Shown here: positions 19,181-28,812 of the stretch, piece by piece
Layout of the letters: every line of letters starts with the position of its first letter
How positions within the stretch are numbered: the first letter of the stretch is position 1
IMG/VR virus record: IMGVR_UViG_3300032676_000587
Location: 1 to 43,580 of that record
DNA from: a virus
Length of the DNA stretch: 43,580 nt
Direction: 5' to 3' (one strand)
Notes under the pieces: model-generated
Told to the model about the DNA's origin: nothing
The model's input: only the letters and a program-made list of their open reading frames with translations
The model's database searches: none
Translations under genes and position numbers: made by a program

Positions 19181-21459
19181 TTTACTGGGTACGCCTGTCC
19201 GTTAACAACAATATAATGGTTCCCTTTCGGGTCAACGTGAATGTATTTATCCTGCTCTTTACCAATAACTTCAGGTACATCAGCAAATTTCTTGGCTACA
19301 TCTCTAGCCGCATCTACTTTAGAATAAACTTGATAGTACGGAGTTTGCTCAAATTGAGCGGCAGTACCACCCGGATGTTCTTTTTCCCATTTAGTAAATT
19401 CAACTCCTCGATAATACGCAGTACGAATGTCTTGCATATTCTGAGCCAAGTTTTTCATACTGGATTCGTAAGTTGAATCTACACTCACACCTTTGGCAGG
19501 TTTACCCAATTGTAAATCTGCGTTAGTTAAACGACCACCAGCACCCTGTACTAAATTTTTAGCCCATGATGCTTGCGCAACAGCGGCGCCTTGGTCCACG
19601 TTGTGGAAATGTGTTTGGTCCTCATTACCCAACCAACTTCTAGCAATAGCATGATTTTCTGAAGGATCTTGCGCTAATTTAGGGGTTATTTTTGCTTGAA
19701 TTGGACCATACCAATGGCTACCAGCTAAGTTAAATACGTTAGCATGACCTTTAGCTGAGTTAAACAAGCGATCATAATCATCATAAGTTTGCTGGGCCGT
19801 ACCAACACTATTACGATATTCATTTTTCTTTTCTGTATCTTGTTTAGCCGTCTCAACAGACTCAGTACCAATGCCCTCTGCAGCACGCTTCATACGGTCT
19901 TCATACGCAGCTAAATCAGCTTTATAGGCTTCATAGTTGCTACCATAGTTTGCAGCATTTGGCTTTTGCTCTCCGGTAGTGGCTCTAAGAGAAGCTGCTG
20001 AAGGGCCTGTTGGAGCGGCAGGAGCAGCAGCGGCAGGAGCAGCAGCGGCAGGAGCAGCAGCGGCAGGAGCAGCAACGGCAGGAGCAGCAGCGGCAGGAGC
20101 AGCAGCGGCAGGAGCAGCAGCGGCAGGAGCAGCTTGGCCTGGTAACATTTTAGTGTTGTCATCCCACTCATTAACCGGCAATGGCTTAGTATTGTCATCC
20201 CACTCACTCAAAGGCTTAACAGGTGCAATTGTAGATGGGTGTGGGGGCAACGGAGCCGTTTGGTTTGCTGCGGCAGGGGATGTAGTAACTGGCTGGCCAC
20301 CTAAAAGTTTTTGAGCGATTGCAATTGTTTTTTCTCTGCCGCCGTTTGCATTTGCAGCCGCATCACTAACTTGTCCGGTTTTAAGGAATCTAGCTGCACC
20401 ATCGGCACCTAAGAAATGTGCTAAATCTAAATTTGGTGCTGTGGTATCAATTCCTAATTGGGATAAACGATTTCCAGATAACTGACGGTATGTATTAAAC
20501 GCTTCAGTTTGCTCAGCTGGAGTAAGCGAAGTAATTGGGCGGTCTTTGAATTTAGGATTAGCAGCTTGAATGTCTTGATAAGCTGCTTTTGTAATTCCAT
20601 AAGTGCCATAAGCTGAACTCTTTGATAAATCGTGATAGCCGACATTTGGGTTGGCTCCAGATTCATTTGTAGCAATACGAGAAGCATCACCAGTAGCAGG
20701 AGCTGCAGCTGTGCTTGGTGCTGTTGTGCTTGGTGCTGTTGTGCTTGGTGCTGTTGTGCTTGGTGCTGTTGTAGTAGCACCGGGTAAAGATCCAAATTGT
20801 TTTAATGTTGCTACATTAATTCTTTGCTTTACATCTTCAGGAAGGTCATTAAATTGATTTGGTGTCATTCTTACTGGACCAACACCAGGGATCATGTAAT
20901 CTACAGGAGTACTTGAAGCCGCAGAAGCTCGTCCTGTTGCAGTTGCGCCAAATTGAGTTTTTGCAGCATCTCCAAGAATATCCAAACGTCCTTGTGCATC
21001 CCAAGCGGGCAATGCGGCCATACGTATTTGTACATTAGGATCATTGAGTAGAGCAGAATGTTGAGACGCTGTTCCAGCAGCACCTGGAATAAGGCTGTTA
21101 CCACCAGCCAGTGCAGCCAATTGAGCTTTAGCATTTTCGTTTGCTGCTTGAGCGCTGCGGTAAGAAGCCATTTGAGCTCGCATAGCATCTATTTGCTGCT
21201 CTTCAGCATTCTTAACACGATCACGCTCTGCAGTTGCGCCAGCACCTTGGCCAACAGCCAAAGCGTCTTTAAGGCCACCTAAAACGGTTGGCAAAAACCC
21301 GGTACGCTGGTCAATTTGCTGCTGCATATTCTTAAGCAGCTCTGTAGTTTGAGTTGGGTCTAATGGAACCTTACCTGAAATAGTTGGTTGGCCAGCTATT
21401 TTACCTGGCGTTACGGCAACTGTTCCGTCGCTATCTGTGTTTAGTGCTTCTAATCCCAT
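19177..21459 (-). CDS. Ejection-type virion protein with lytic transglycosylase-like domain
   Basis: 760 residues. After a helical N-terminal region come TAPST repeats, then about residues 255-375 a lysozyme/transglycosylase-like domain: ATNESGANPNVGYHDLSKSS with E266 as likely acid, AYGTYGITKAAYQDI and HFLGADGAARFL. Two EWDDNTK(P/M)LP units and an alanine-proline repeat linker follow, then a helical C-terminal domain. Known parallel: T7 gp16 carries a transglycosylase to open the cell wall during DNA entry. The start has AAGGAT upstream. Domain call good, placement in the virion inferred. Confidence 0.72.
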   Translation of the reverse strand: MGLEALNTDSDGTVAVTPGKIAGQPTISGKVPLDPTQTTELLKNMQQQIDQRTGFLPTVLGGLKDALAVGQGAGATAERDRVKNAEEQQIDAMRAQMASYRSAQAANENAKAQLAALAGGNSLIPGAAGTASQHSALLNDPNVQIRMAALPAWDAQGRLDILGDAAKTQFGATATGRASAASSTPVDYMIPGVGPVRMTPNQFNDLPEDVKQRINVATLKQFGSLPGATTTAPSTTAPSTTAPSTTAPSTAAAPATGDASRIATNESGANPNVGYHDLSKSSAYGTYGITKAAYQDIQAANPKFKDRPITSLTPAEQTEAFNTYRQLSGNRLSQLGIDTTAPNLDLAHFLGADGAARFLKTGQVSDAAANANGGREKTIAIAQKLLGGQPVTTSPAAANQTAPLPPHPSTIAPVKPLSEWDDNTKPLPVNEWDDNTKMLPGQAAPAAAAPAAAAPAAAAPAVAAPAAAAPAAAAPAAAAPAAPTGPSAASLRATTGEQKPNAANYGSNYEAYKADLAAYEDRMKRAAEGIGTESVETAKQDTEKKNEYRNSVGTAQQTYDDYDRLFNSAKGHANVFNLAGSHWYGPIQAKITPKLAQDPSENHAIARSWLGNEDQTHFHNVDQGAAVAQASWAKNLVQGAGGRLTNADLQLGKPAKGVSVDSTYESSMKNLAQNMQDIRTAYYRGVEFTKWEKEHPGGTAAQFEQTPYYQVYSKVDAARDVAKKFADVPEVIGKEQDKYIHVDPKGNHYIVVNGQAYPVK
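20010..20134 (-). repeat. Alanine-proline repeat coding tract
   Basis: An 18-bp unit (GGAGCAGCAGCGGCA and kin on the + strand) repeated about seven times encodes AAAPAA units between the transglycosylase-like domain and the C-terminal domain of the protein at 19177-21459. A flexible, length-variable linker. Confidence 0.85.
20702..20776 (-). repeat. TTAPS repeat coding tract
   Basis: A 15-bp unit (GCTGTTGTGCTTGGT on the + strand) in about five copies, the first diverged, encodes TTAPS units just N-terminal of the transglycosylase-like domain. Near-identical copies point to recent slippage. Confidence 0.85.
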
Positions 21460-21468
21460 GATTTATCC

Positions 21469-22488
21469 TTAAGTTATGTTGTTAGGGTCAACAGGATTTA
21501 ACGCACCAGTTCCGTAAGTTGGATCATTATAAACATTCCCGTCGGTTCCTAAAACTTGACCAGCACCTGCGCCACCATTCGCGCCAGTTCCGGTTACTGG
21601 TGACCCATAACTTAATGTAGATCCGTTTGATCCAGTAATCCCGCCAGACGTATCAATTGGGGTTGCAGAAGTACTGCCGGAAGAGCTGCTAAATAGGCCA
21701 CCCAACCCCAAACTATTAAGAATATTTTTTCCAGCAGCAGTTCCGTATAGTGATGATAGTCCACCTAATCCACCACTTAATGCAGAACCAATCTGAGTCG
21801 CAGCCTGTAATGCAGAGTCTTGAGTTTGTTGTGACGCGGTTTGTGGTGCGTTTACTGAGTTTACCAAGTTGGCGTAGTTTGTGGTGGTTTGGAACGGCGC
21901 GTTCATTTGAGCAGCACCAGTAGTCAAGCCTTCTGTAATGCCCTGTGCGCCTACGTTGCCTAAACCAGTAGCAGCAGATACACCCTGCTGTTGGTTTTGT
22001 ATCGCTGAAGTCATCTGTTGTGCCTGTAAGTTGGCCAGCGCGTTTGCTTTAGAAGTATCTACAGCTGTTTGCCCACGTAAGCTACCAAAGTTACCAGACC
22101 CAATTGCGCCAGCTTCTGTACCAGCTGTCATTGTGGGTAATAATTGGTTTAGCTGTTGATCTTGCGCTTGGAACAGGCCACCCATAGCAGTACTCGTGTT
22201 TGGAGTAACTGCACCAGTATTGGGGTCAACAATCCAAGGATTAGCAGCACCTTGAGCGATTGTATTTAGCGTACCCTGAGCTTGGGTAAACGGGTTGTTT
22301 GCCCCTTGCAGCGTATTGACCGCGCCCTGAGCTGCAGTATTTTGAAACTGCGGGGCCGCTTGCTGCGCCGTACCGGCCTGGTTGATAATATTTTGCTGAG
22401 CTGTATCATACCAGCTCGGCATTGTGGTCTGCGTTACTGCAGTACTTTGCAGCGCGTTATTTAGTCCGGTTGAGCCTGTTGTTGCCAT
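21469..22488 (-). CDS. Putative ejection or internal virion protein
   Basis: 339 residues, rich in Ala, Gln, Asn, Thr and Gly. N-terminal two thirds are helical with heptad-like QAQDQQLNQLLPTMTAGTEA and ANALANLQAQQMTSAIQNQQ; the C-terminal third is Gly/Ser-rich (IGSALSGGLGGLSSLYG). GSGNFGSLRGQTAVD is a recurrent segment of phage proteins in this position, to my recollection. Its ATG shares a base with the preceding stop (TAATG). Likely one of the proteins that form the DNA-entry channel; not proven. Confidence 0.6.
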   Translation of the reverse strand: MATTGSTGLNNALQSTAVTQTTMPSWYDTAQQNIINQAGTAQQAAPQFQNTAAQGAVNTLQGANNPFTQAQGTLNTIAQGAANPWIVDPNTGAVTPNTSTAMGGLFQAQDQQLNQLLPTMTAGTEAGAIGSGNFGSLRGQTAVDTSKANALANLQAQQMTSAIQNQQQGVSAATGLGNVGAQGITEGLTTGAAQMNAPFQTTTNYANLVNSVNAPQTASQQTQDSALQAATQIGSALSGGLGGLSSLYGTAAGKNILNSLGLGGLFSSSSGSTSATPIDTSGGITGSNGSTLSYGSPVTGTGANGGAGAGQVLGTDGNVYNDPTYGTGALNPVDPNNIT

Positions 22489-25400
22489 TATACTTTCGCC
22501 TTGTGTTTTGCTTCTAATAGATAACCTAATGCGCCCTTGCTGTCAGGTGGTAAGTGTTTAGCGTCTGCTTTACGCTTGTGCTCTCTAATTGTCTTTAAAA
22601 ACTCGTCTAGTACTTTAGCACCGCTATCGTTACTGCCATTACCTAAAGACGACACCACATCCGCGGGAATAACAAACTCACCGTTTGCTAGCATCGCCGG
22701 AATAGAATCGCTGGTACCGTCGCCTTGACCAGTTACATAGCGGTGGTGTATTGAGTTCAAACCACCTTCGCTAAAGAACTGAGGGTTATGGGTTTCTGGA
22801 AGAACTCTGTCTTCGTAAGAAGTAGGACCGCCGTCTTGCATGTGCGGCATAGCAGTTAAAGGAGCGCCGTGCATACCAAACAAACTGGCGTGTTGAACTG
22901 GTGAGCCATGCGATAGTCCAGGAACCGCTGGAAAGTCAGCTGAGCCGCCCATGGCCTTATGCATAATACCACCGCCTTTAGCTTGCTGAATTTCAGTTAG
23001 CTGTTGTGGATTATACGAAGGCTGCTGGTATGTATAAACAGGCGCAGTGTATGTAGATGATAACGGATCGGCAATCTGAGTGCCTTTAACTGTTGTAGCC
23101 ACGGGTAATGTGATGCCTCCTAAAGTATTTGCTGCTGCTGTTCCACTGCTTAAACTGCCTAATCCCGATGTTGTGGTTGGTGTGTTGCTTGTAGTTTTAG
23201 CCGGTGTGCTGCTTGTAGTTGTAGTTTTAGCCGGTGTGCTGCTTGTAGTTGTAGTTGGTGTGCTGCTTGTAGCTGTTGTAACAGCGCCAGACGCCAAAGC
23301 AGCAAGAGCGCTGCCTAATGCGCTTGACTGATCTGTTGGATTAGAACTACTATCTGACGACGCTGGTGCTGGCGCTGTGTACGGACTTCCATCCTGATTT
23401 ACTGGATCGCCGTATGCGTTACTAAATCCAGTTGGACTTTTTGAGTCCGCGATAATGCTCGTCGACGCTTGCGCAGCTATATTATCTACCGGAGTGTTAT
23501 CTACAGGTGGTACTACCGGAGTGTTATCTACAGGTGGTACTACCGGAGTGTTATCTACAGGTGGTACTACCGGAGTGTTATCTGCAGGTGGTACTACCGG
23601 AGTGTTATCTACAGGTGGTACTACCGGAGTGTTATCTACAGGCGGCACTACCGGAGTGTTATCTGCTGGAGGCACTACTGGTGTAGTATCTGCTGGAGGC
23701 ACTACTGGTGTAGTATCTGCTGGAGGCACTACTGGTGTAGTATCTGCTGGAGGCACTACTGGTGTAGTATCTGCTGGAGGCACTACTGGTGTAGTATCTG
23801 CTGGAGCAGTATCACTTGGCGCTACATAAGGAGTGCCGTCAGAATTTACTGGATCGCCTGCGTTATTACTAAACCCAGAGGGGCTGTTTGAATCTGCAAA
23901 CGCGTCAACAGGAGCTGGTAGCGCGTTTCCTGATTCAGAAGTACCAGTTACAGTAACAGAGCTATCCGGTGTGTTTGCGGGCAATTCTGAAGCATTTGCG
24001 CTCGGTATAATTGCATTAAGCACCGCGCTAGCCGCATCCGCAATTGGATTAGAAGACGGAGCTTGCTGCGTAGCATTGTCTGCTGGGGTAATATTAGCTA
24101 TTGGAGCTTGCAAAGCAGCAGTACTCGCTGAGCTATCAGGAGAAATTGTTGCAGTAGGAGCGGACTGTATCGGCCCATTTGACGCCGTTGTTGTATCGGG
24201 TACTAAGTTACCACTAGCAATCTGGTTTAAGTTGCTTAAGTCTGTGCTGAACTGACTTGCTGTATTTTGTAGCGCAGTCTGATCTGTTGTATACGTGCCC
24301 AGTTGAGTCTGCAACGCTGTATTACTATTTTGATACGCTGTTTGTAACGGCTGAATTGTATTTGTGTATAAATCGTTTACCGCAGTTGTACTAGCTTGCG
24401 CAGTTTGCTGAGCCTGTGCTACCTGATTGTATAGGTCATTCAATTGACTACTTGCAGCAGTAAACGCAGAGTACTCACTGTTGTACTGCGGTATCATTCC
24501 GTTTAAAGTGTCTACAGCAGAATTAACACTAGAAGCGTAAGCCGGATTAGTTGGGTCACTATTGTACTGCGCGAGTGCAGTTTGATACTGCTGCTGCACA
24601 GATTGAATCTGGTTATAAAAACTATTTATGCTATTTTGCTGATTTGTAAGGGTATTGTACTGAGACGTATACTGTGACTCTAAGTTGTTATACGCAGTTT
24701 GATCAGCTTGAGCCTGGTTATAAACCGGTGTATACTGGTTAGTAATTGCGTCGTTTAGCGCCGCTTGTGCTGCGCTTGCTTGTGTATATACACTGTTTAA
24801 TGACGTAGTATCTGCGGCTAAAGCAGCATTTTGTTGCGCAATCGTTGGCTCTAAAGCAGAAGCTGAACTGCCGATTGTTTGTGCTTCTTGTTGCAGCTCT
24901 TGTGCCTGTGCTGAGTTTGCAGGATTGGTGTCCGCAACCGTAGTGGCATCTGGCGAAGACGAGGGGTTTATGTTTGAAAAAGGAGCTGATAAGCTGCTTA
25001 ACCCAGCCTGAATTGTTGGGTTAATGGCGTTACCAATGTCTCCTGCTACAGCGCCTGCTGCGCCAGACAATGCTCCGGTTTCTGCGTTACCGCCTTTTAT
25101 TGCGGCAGATAAGGCACCAGTACCAGCACTGCTAGCAATATTTGCGGCGGTTGTACCAACGTCTGGCGAAATTAATGACTTAGCCGCGCTCGATAGCTGA
25201 CCCAAACCACTACTGATTGCTGTATTTTCAAGTACTGTTACCGGATCTGCTCCGGCAGCAATTGACTTTGAAGCCCCAACCAAGGCTGAGGCCATTGGAG
25301 TAGCTACTGCAGACGTCACGCCGTTTGCTGTTAATAGGTTTGTTACGTCGGCTATTGAGGCGCCAGTTAAACCACCCATTAAAGCGCCGGATAAAATGCC

Positions 25401-25955
25401 GGTTAACGGGTCCTTACCCGTCGCAACACTTTTAATTCCGCCTAATGCACCACCAGTCAATGCACCACTTCCTGCAGCGCTTAGCATTGACTGAACCGCT
25501 GGCGACAGTGCGCTTGCACCAACTCCTTCAGCTGTTAGTCCGGTGCCTAACGCACCGCCTAAACCTGCAACACCGGTCATAGGAGCTACAGCACCCGCTC
25601 CAGCACCTAAACCAATACTTGTAGCAGTTCCTGTTCCAGCGGTTGTACCAGCACCGCCAGCTAAAATGCTATCTGCCGCTGGCGTTAATGAGGCGCTTCC
25701 AGTTCCGGTTAAAGCCGAGCCTTCAGTTACGCCTAAATCTGCTGGGGTAGACGCAGCAAACACTTCTGGAGCCAAGTACGGCGCCGCAATAGCTAAAGCA
25801 GCTGTGCCCAAAGTGGCCCAACCACCGGGGATTGCTGTACGTACTGTATTGTCTAACTGGGCACCAACGCTACCAATCTGTTGAACAACCTTAGACAACC
25901 CAACAGAGTTGCTAAGATTAGTTAGCTGGTTTTCTGCCCAATTAAGAATGCCCAT
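22488..25955 (-). CDS. Giant modular virion protein with repeat region and tape-measure-like C-terminus
   Basis: 1155 residues. Order: N-terminal helix; Gly/Ala-rich membrane-like segments (about 45-330); a long Gln/Asn/Tyr-rich coiled coil (about 345-580); Ser/Thr/Pro region; a PADTTPVVP repeat block flanked by two copies of a SP(S/T)GFSN..GDPVN module; Thr/Ser-rich STPAKTT repeats; and a C-terminal 160 residues with MHKAMGGSADF, FSEGGL, GTSDSIPAMLANGEFVIPAD. The last motif is the one found near the end of many tape-measure-like proteins. Likely an ejection protein. Start by TAATG coupling. Confidence 0.62.
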   Translation of the reverse strand: MGILNWAENQLTNLSNSVGLSKVVQQIGSVGAQLDNTVRTAIPGGWATLGTAALAIAAPYLAPEVFAASTPADLGVTEGSALTGTGSASLTPAADSILAGGAGTTAGTGTATSIGLGAGAGAVAPMTGVAGLGGALGTGLTAEGVGASALSPAVQSMLSAAGSGALTGGALGGIKSVATGKDPLTGILSGALMGGLTGASIADVTNLLTANGVTSAVATPMASALVGASKSIAAGADPVTVLENTAISSGLGQLSSAAKSLISPDVGTTAANIASSAGTGALSAAIKGGNAETGALSGAAGAVAGDIGNAINPTIQAGLSSLSAPFSNINPSSSPDATTVADTNPANSAQAQELQQEAQTIGSSASALEPTIAQQNAALAADTTSLNSVYTQASAAQAALNDAITNQYTPVYNQAQADQTAYNNLESQYTSQYNTLTNQQNSINSFYNQIQSVQQQYQTALAQYNSDPTNPAYASSVNSAVDTLNGMIPQYNSEYSAFTAASSQLNDLYNQVAQAQQTAQASTTAVNDLYTNTIQPLQTAYQNSNTALQTQLGTYTTDQTALQNTASQFSTDLSNLNQIASGNLVPDTTTASNGPIQSAPTATISPDSSASTAALQAPIANITPADNATQQAPSSNPIADAASAVLNAIIPSANASELPANTPDSSVTVTGTSESGNALPAPVDAFADSNSPSGFSNNAGDPVNSDGTPYVAPSDTAPADTTPVVPPADTTPVVPPADTTPVVPPADTTPVVPPADTTPVVPPADNTPVVPPVDNTPVVPPVDNTPVVPPADNTPVVPPVDNTPVVPPVDNTPVVPPVDNTPVDNIAAQASTSIIADSKSPTGFSNAYGDPVNQDGSPYTAPAPASSDSSSNPTDQSSALGSALAALASGAVTTATSSTPTTTTSSTPAKTTTTSSTPAKTTSNTPTTTSGLGSLSSGTAAANTLGGITLPVATTVKGTQIADPLSSTYTAPVYTYQQPSYNPQQLTEIQQAKGGGIMHKAMGGSADFPAVPGLSHGSPVQHASLFGMHGAPLTAMPHMQDGGPTSYEDRVLPETHNPQFFSEGGLNSIHHRYVTGQGDGTSDSIPAMLANGEFVIPADVVSSLGNGSNDSGAKVLDEFLKTIREHKRKADAKHLPPDSKGALGYLLEAKHKAKV
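23491..23808 (-). repeat. 27-bp tandem repeats encoding PADTTPVVP/PVDNTPVVP
   Basis: Eleven full units and one partial unit of 27 bp, one nine-residue unit each. They fall into two blocks: units near 23653-23787 are almost identical PADTTPVVP; those near 23491-23640 are PVDNTPVVP or PADNTPVVP. Two homogenised blocks suggest two separate rounds of expansion. It is a coding repeat, in frame throughout. Confidence 0.92.
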
Positions 25956-26317
25956 TATACTTTAGCCATCCAAGTAAATTTAGGCAGGTTAGATTTCTCC
26001 ACCTTCCAACCAACTCGCTTCATTAAAGCTAAGAGTTGTTGGTTAGTGGTGTCGCCATAAACCGTATCGACTTCTGAGTCTTTTAGTTTTTGTAAAAAAC
26101 CTTTTAACGACTTTGCCAAAGTAATTGGGCTGTCAACAGTAGACATGTGTAACATAGCACGTTTGTCGCCCAAACGAGTAATTAGCAAAATCGAATTGTT
26201 TTCTTGAACCATTACGGTATGACCACTTTGCACCTGAGCAAGCACAGACTGCAAAACCTGTTGAGGGTTTGCTCCTTGGCTTTGTGCTTCTTGGGTTATG
26301 ATCTGCGATGGGGTCAT
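25955..26317 (-). CDS. GNAT-like acetyltransferase domain protein
   Basis: 120 residues. N-terminal helix, two strands (HTVMVQENNSILLITRLGD), then DTVYGDTTNQQLLALMKRVG and WKVEKSNLPKFTWMAKV, a pattern like the end of GNAT folds, as in small phage proteins with a similar layout next to ejection genes. The acetyl-CoA loop is not convincing, so activity is doubtful. First gene after a GCGTATTAGT promoter and head of the ejection-protein operon. Confidence 0.5.
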   Translation of the reverse strand: MTPSQIITQEAQSQGANPQQVLQSVLAQVQSGHTVMVQENNSILLITRLGDKRAMLHMSTVDSPITLAKSLKGFLQKLKDSEVDTVYGDTTNQQLLALMKRVGWKVEKSNLPKFTWMAKV

Positions 26318-26335
26318 TTTATATCCAGTATGCTT

Positions 26336-26353
26336 CTATATACACTAATACGC
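26336..26353 (-). promoter_or_regulatory. GCGTATTAGT promoter, copy 7
   Basis: On the - strand: TGCGTATTAGT, then GTATATAG, with the full TATA before a predicted G start at 26336. GGGC lies exactly 20 bases upstream of the block, as at copies 2, 6 and 8, followed by an A-rich spacer. It separates the tail/stabilisation genes from the ejection-protein operon, leaving a leader of about 19 bases. Confidence 0.62.
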
Positions 26354-26377
26354 ATTTTTTGCGCTTTTTGCCCCAGT

Positions 26378-26647
26378 TTAGTGGGATTTGCCGTTGATTA
26401 TTAGCGATACTTCTTTTGCCCAATCTTGCCAAGAACCAAATCCTTCAGAGCTTGGAACTGGAAAGGCTGAAAACGTAAAGGTACTAGCAATTACATCCGC
26501 AGTATCCCTCCAATTTTCTTCGGGATTGTACGGGATATTAAGCTGACCGTAGTAAATTATAAAGTTACCGTTCCAGTCTTCCCAGCTAGATTGCTCTGGT
26601 AGAAATGGAAAGAACTGCTGGTTATTCTTATTGACATAAATTGTCAT
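26378..26647 (-). CDS. Hypothetical virion-associated protein
   Basis: 89 residues, rich in Trp, Phe, Tyr and Asn: LPEQSSWEDWNGNFIIYYGQ and FGSWQDWAKEVSLIIN. ATGA overlap with the stabilisation-protein gene. Compact beta-rich profile. No family recognised; by place possibly a tail needle or plug accessory. Confidence 0.55.
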   Translation of the reverse strand: MTIYVNKNNQQFFPFLPEQSSWEDWNGNFIIYYGQLNIPYNPEENWRDTADVIASTFTFSAFPVPSSEGFGSWQDWAKEVSLIINGKSH

Positions 26648-28812
26648 GGACGCTCGTCGCCGTACTCTGCGGTAATCATTAAACGACCCATTTCAAAGTT
26701 ACCGTCAATGGTGTTAGATTCAAACTTTAAGCGGATTAAACGTGCTTCAACACGTAGGTCAATCTTGTCAGTATCTGGATCAAAATAGTACGGCCCGTAC
26801 ACTTCCATGTCTGCATCGGTTCCATTAGCAAACTTACGACCCAATATAGTCATAGACATTGGTCCGGTTTGCAAGAAGTTTGGCTCTACACGACGTAAGT
26901 GCATGCGGCGGTTAATGCCGACTAAAGCATCCTGACTTGGATTACCAGTTAACCAACTAATGTCGCTGGTTGTGATGCTAGAATACACCGCGGTTTCTGT
27001 GTTTAAGTTCACTTGGTTTTGGCCATACTCATGCTGCCAAATAGTGAAGCCACCAACTTGTTGGTAAACCAAAGAGCCCGGAGCCACTGTAATGGGGCTT
27101 TCTTCGTCAAACGAAACTAAAGTAACGCCCGGTGTGCCGATCGTGGTATTGTACGTAAACACCGCAGAAGTGACTTGGTACGTTGAGTTATAGTCTGCAG
27201 TTTTGTCAAATGTAAAGATAGTACCAGGTGTAAAGACAGAGCTAACGTCACCAGAGAAGTACATCTGGTTTGCTGTAGGCGCTGGTAAACTTGCTGGATG
27301 GGTAATTACAGTGTAAGCGCGGCTAAATGTTGGGGTATAATTCCAGTCAGCCCAAATAGGTGTTGGGAAAATCTCTGTGGTATATCCACAAGAGCGTTGT
27401 GCTCCAACTGCTTGACCAACGTCATACCATAGCTTATCTTTTACGTTGTAAATAACAGCGTCGGTGCATTCTGTCGCTGTACCGCGAGGATAAAAGAACC
27501 AAATCTCATTGTAGCGTGGTACCTTAGTGGCCCATACTTTTTGGCGTTGTGTGTAGTTGATGTTGTCGAACAAGTAGTTTACGTTCTTATCGTTAGCAAG
27601 CACTTGTACGCTACCGTTATAAGCATAGAAACGATCAACACCCATCCACCAATACACGCCATCCATCTCTACAATAGCGTTGGATGACATGATTGAGATT
27701 TGGCTAGAAATAATATCGTAGTTCCAAAACTGGTTTGTAGTCGTTGTAGCAGAAGCCGACGAGTTAAATGAAACCCGAATCAATGAGTCTGTCGCCCAAA
27801 ACAAGCCAGCTGGTGAGTTAGTACCACCACGCATTGGCATGCCCTTAACAATTTTAGAAGACGACACGTTGTTTTGGTTGGCTAAAGGACCGTTCCAGTC
27901 GTAAAAGTTTTGTTGTGTATAGGTGCTGCTTACGTTGTTGTTTGCAATAAAGCCATGAGAGCCGTACACAAAAATAAATGGGTACAAAACGCATACGCCG
28001 CCGTCTACGCTAATAGGTGTGTACGTTGGGTTTTGGCCTTGAGAATCTGATAGCCCTGTAAAAGTCCAAGTATTGCCTGTGCTAGGCTGAACGTTACCAA
28101 CTAAAACCTGCGATGGCACTCCGTTATCAATGTCAATTAAGTTGTATCCCGGATGGGCAAATAAAGACAACGCACCACCCGCTGGGCTAAACTGAGCGTC
28201 AAACTGCCAAGTAATACGGTACGGACCGCTTTGTGGGTCTTCTGTAAATACTGGGGTGTTGTTTAACCAAACGCTTGTAGGAGTACCACTAATTGCAGTT
28301 GTTACCGTGACAGTTGTGTACGACGCTGCATAAGTTGGTGTACCAGTTGTCACATAATTAACCGGAGTTGTTTGATTAAATATTACGTTTGTTCCGCTAG
28401 GGAAAGATGACACCACGTTACCAGGGACGGTAAAGGTTGTGGTGGTGGGTACTGAGTGCACAGTAAACTGCACAGTACCGGGTAAAATATTTGCTGTAAA
28501 GGGGCCAGAACCTACGCCGTAGTTAATGCCGCAAGTAAACACGTCTAACTCTTGGTAAGTGCCTGCAAAAATGTAGTTTACGCCGTTATATGGCTGTGAC
28601 ACCAAGCCACGATAAATACCAATGTTACTGGTAAACAATGTGCGATAGCCGCCAATCTTTTTAGGATCACCACGCTGAAAACGGCACCACACACCGTCGG
28701 TGTATTGATCGTTTTGGAACTGAGTACCGTCGCGTTTAATCCCAGCCGGTATTGCTAGGCTGTAGATTGATGTATATTGCGAATTGTCTTGTTGCTGATT
28801 ATCAGCCGCCAT
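26644..28812 (-). CDS. P22 gp10-like DNA stabilisation / tail hub protein
   Basis: 722 residues. The start IPAGIKRDGTQFQNDQYTDG followed by VWCRFQRGDPKKIGGYR is the hallmark of the phage stabilisation family. The rest is beta-rich with repeated short blades such as GVYWWMGVDRFYAYNG and RYNEIWFFYPRG, as expected for a propeller-like hub. In P22, gp10 closes the portal channel after packaging and holds the needle. Longer than P22 gp10 (about 470 residues), with an extra Thr/Val-rich insertion at about residues 100-200. Confidence 0.75.
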   Translation of the reverse strand: MAADNQQQDNSQYTSIYSLAIPAGIKRDGTQFQNDQYTDGVWCRFQRGDPKKIGGYRTLFTSNIGIYRGLVSQPYNGVNYIFAGTYQELDVFTCGINYGVGSGPFTANILPGTVQFTVHSVPTTTTFTVPGNVVSSFPSGTNVIFNQTTPVNYVTTGTPTYAASYTTVTVTTAISGTPTSVWLNNTPVFTEDPQSGPYRITWQFDAQFSPAGGALSLFAHPGYNLIDIDNGVPSQVLVGNVQPSTGNTWTFTGLSDSQGQNPTYTPISVDGGVCVLYPFIFVYGSHGFIANNNVSSTYTQQNFYDWNGPLANQNNVSSSKIVKGMPMRGGTNSPAGLFWATDSLIRVSFNSSASATTTTNQFWNYDIISSQISIMSSNAIVEMDGVYWWMGVDRFYAYNGSVQVLANDKNVNYLFDNINYTQRQKVWATKVPRYNEIWFFYPRGTATECTDAVIYNVKDKLWYDVGQAVGAQRSCGYTTEIFPTPIWADWNYTPTFSRAYTVITHPASLPAPTANQMYFSGDVSSVFTPGTIFTFDKTADYNSTYQVTSAVFTYNTTIGTPGVTLVSFDEESPITVAPGSLVYQQVGGFTIWQHEYGQNQVNLNTETAVYSSITTSDISWLTGNPSQDALVGINRRMHLRRVEPNFLQTGPMSMTILGRKFANGTDADMEVYGPYYFDPDTDKIDLRVEARLIRLKFESNTIDGNFEMGRLMITAEYGDERP

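Noticed and set aside
23455-23829. Tandem 27-bp units looking like a CRISPR array, and a + strand frame GGTTGVLSTG over them
   Set aside because: Units are contiguous without spacers and in frame in the large - strand gene; the + frame is a by-product of the repeats.
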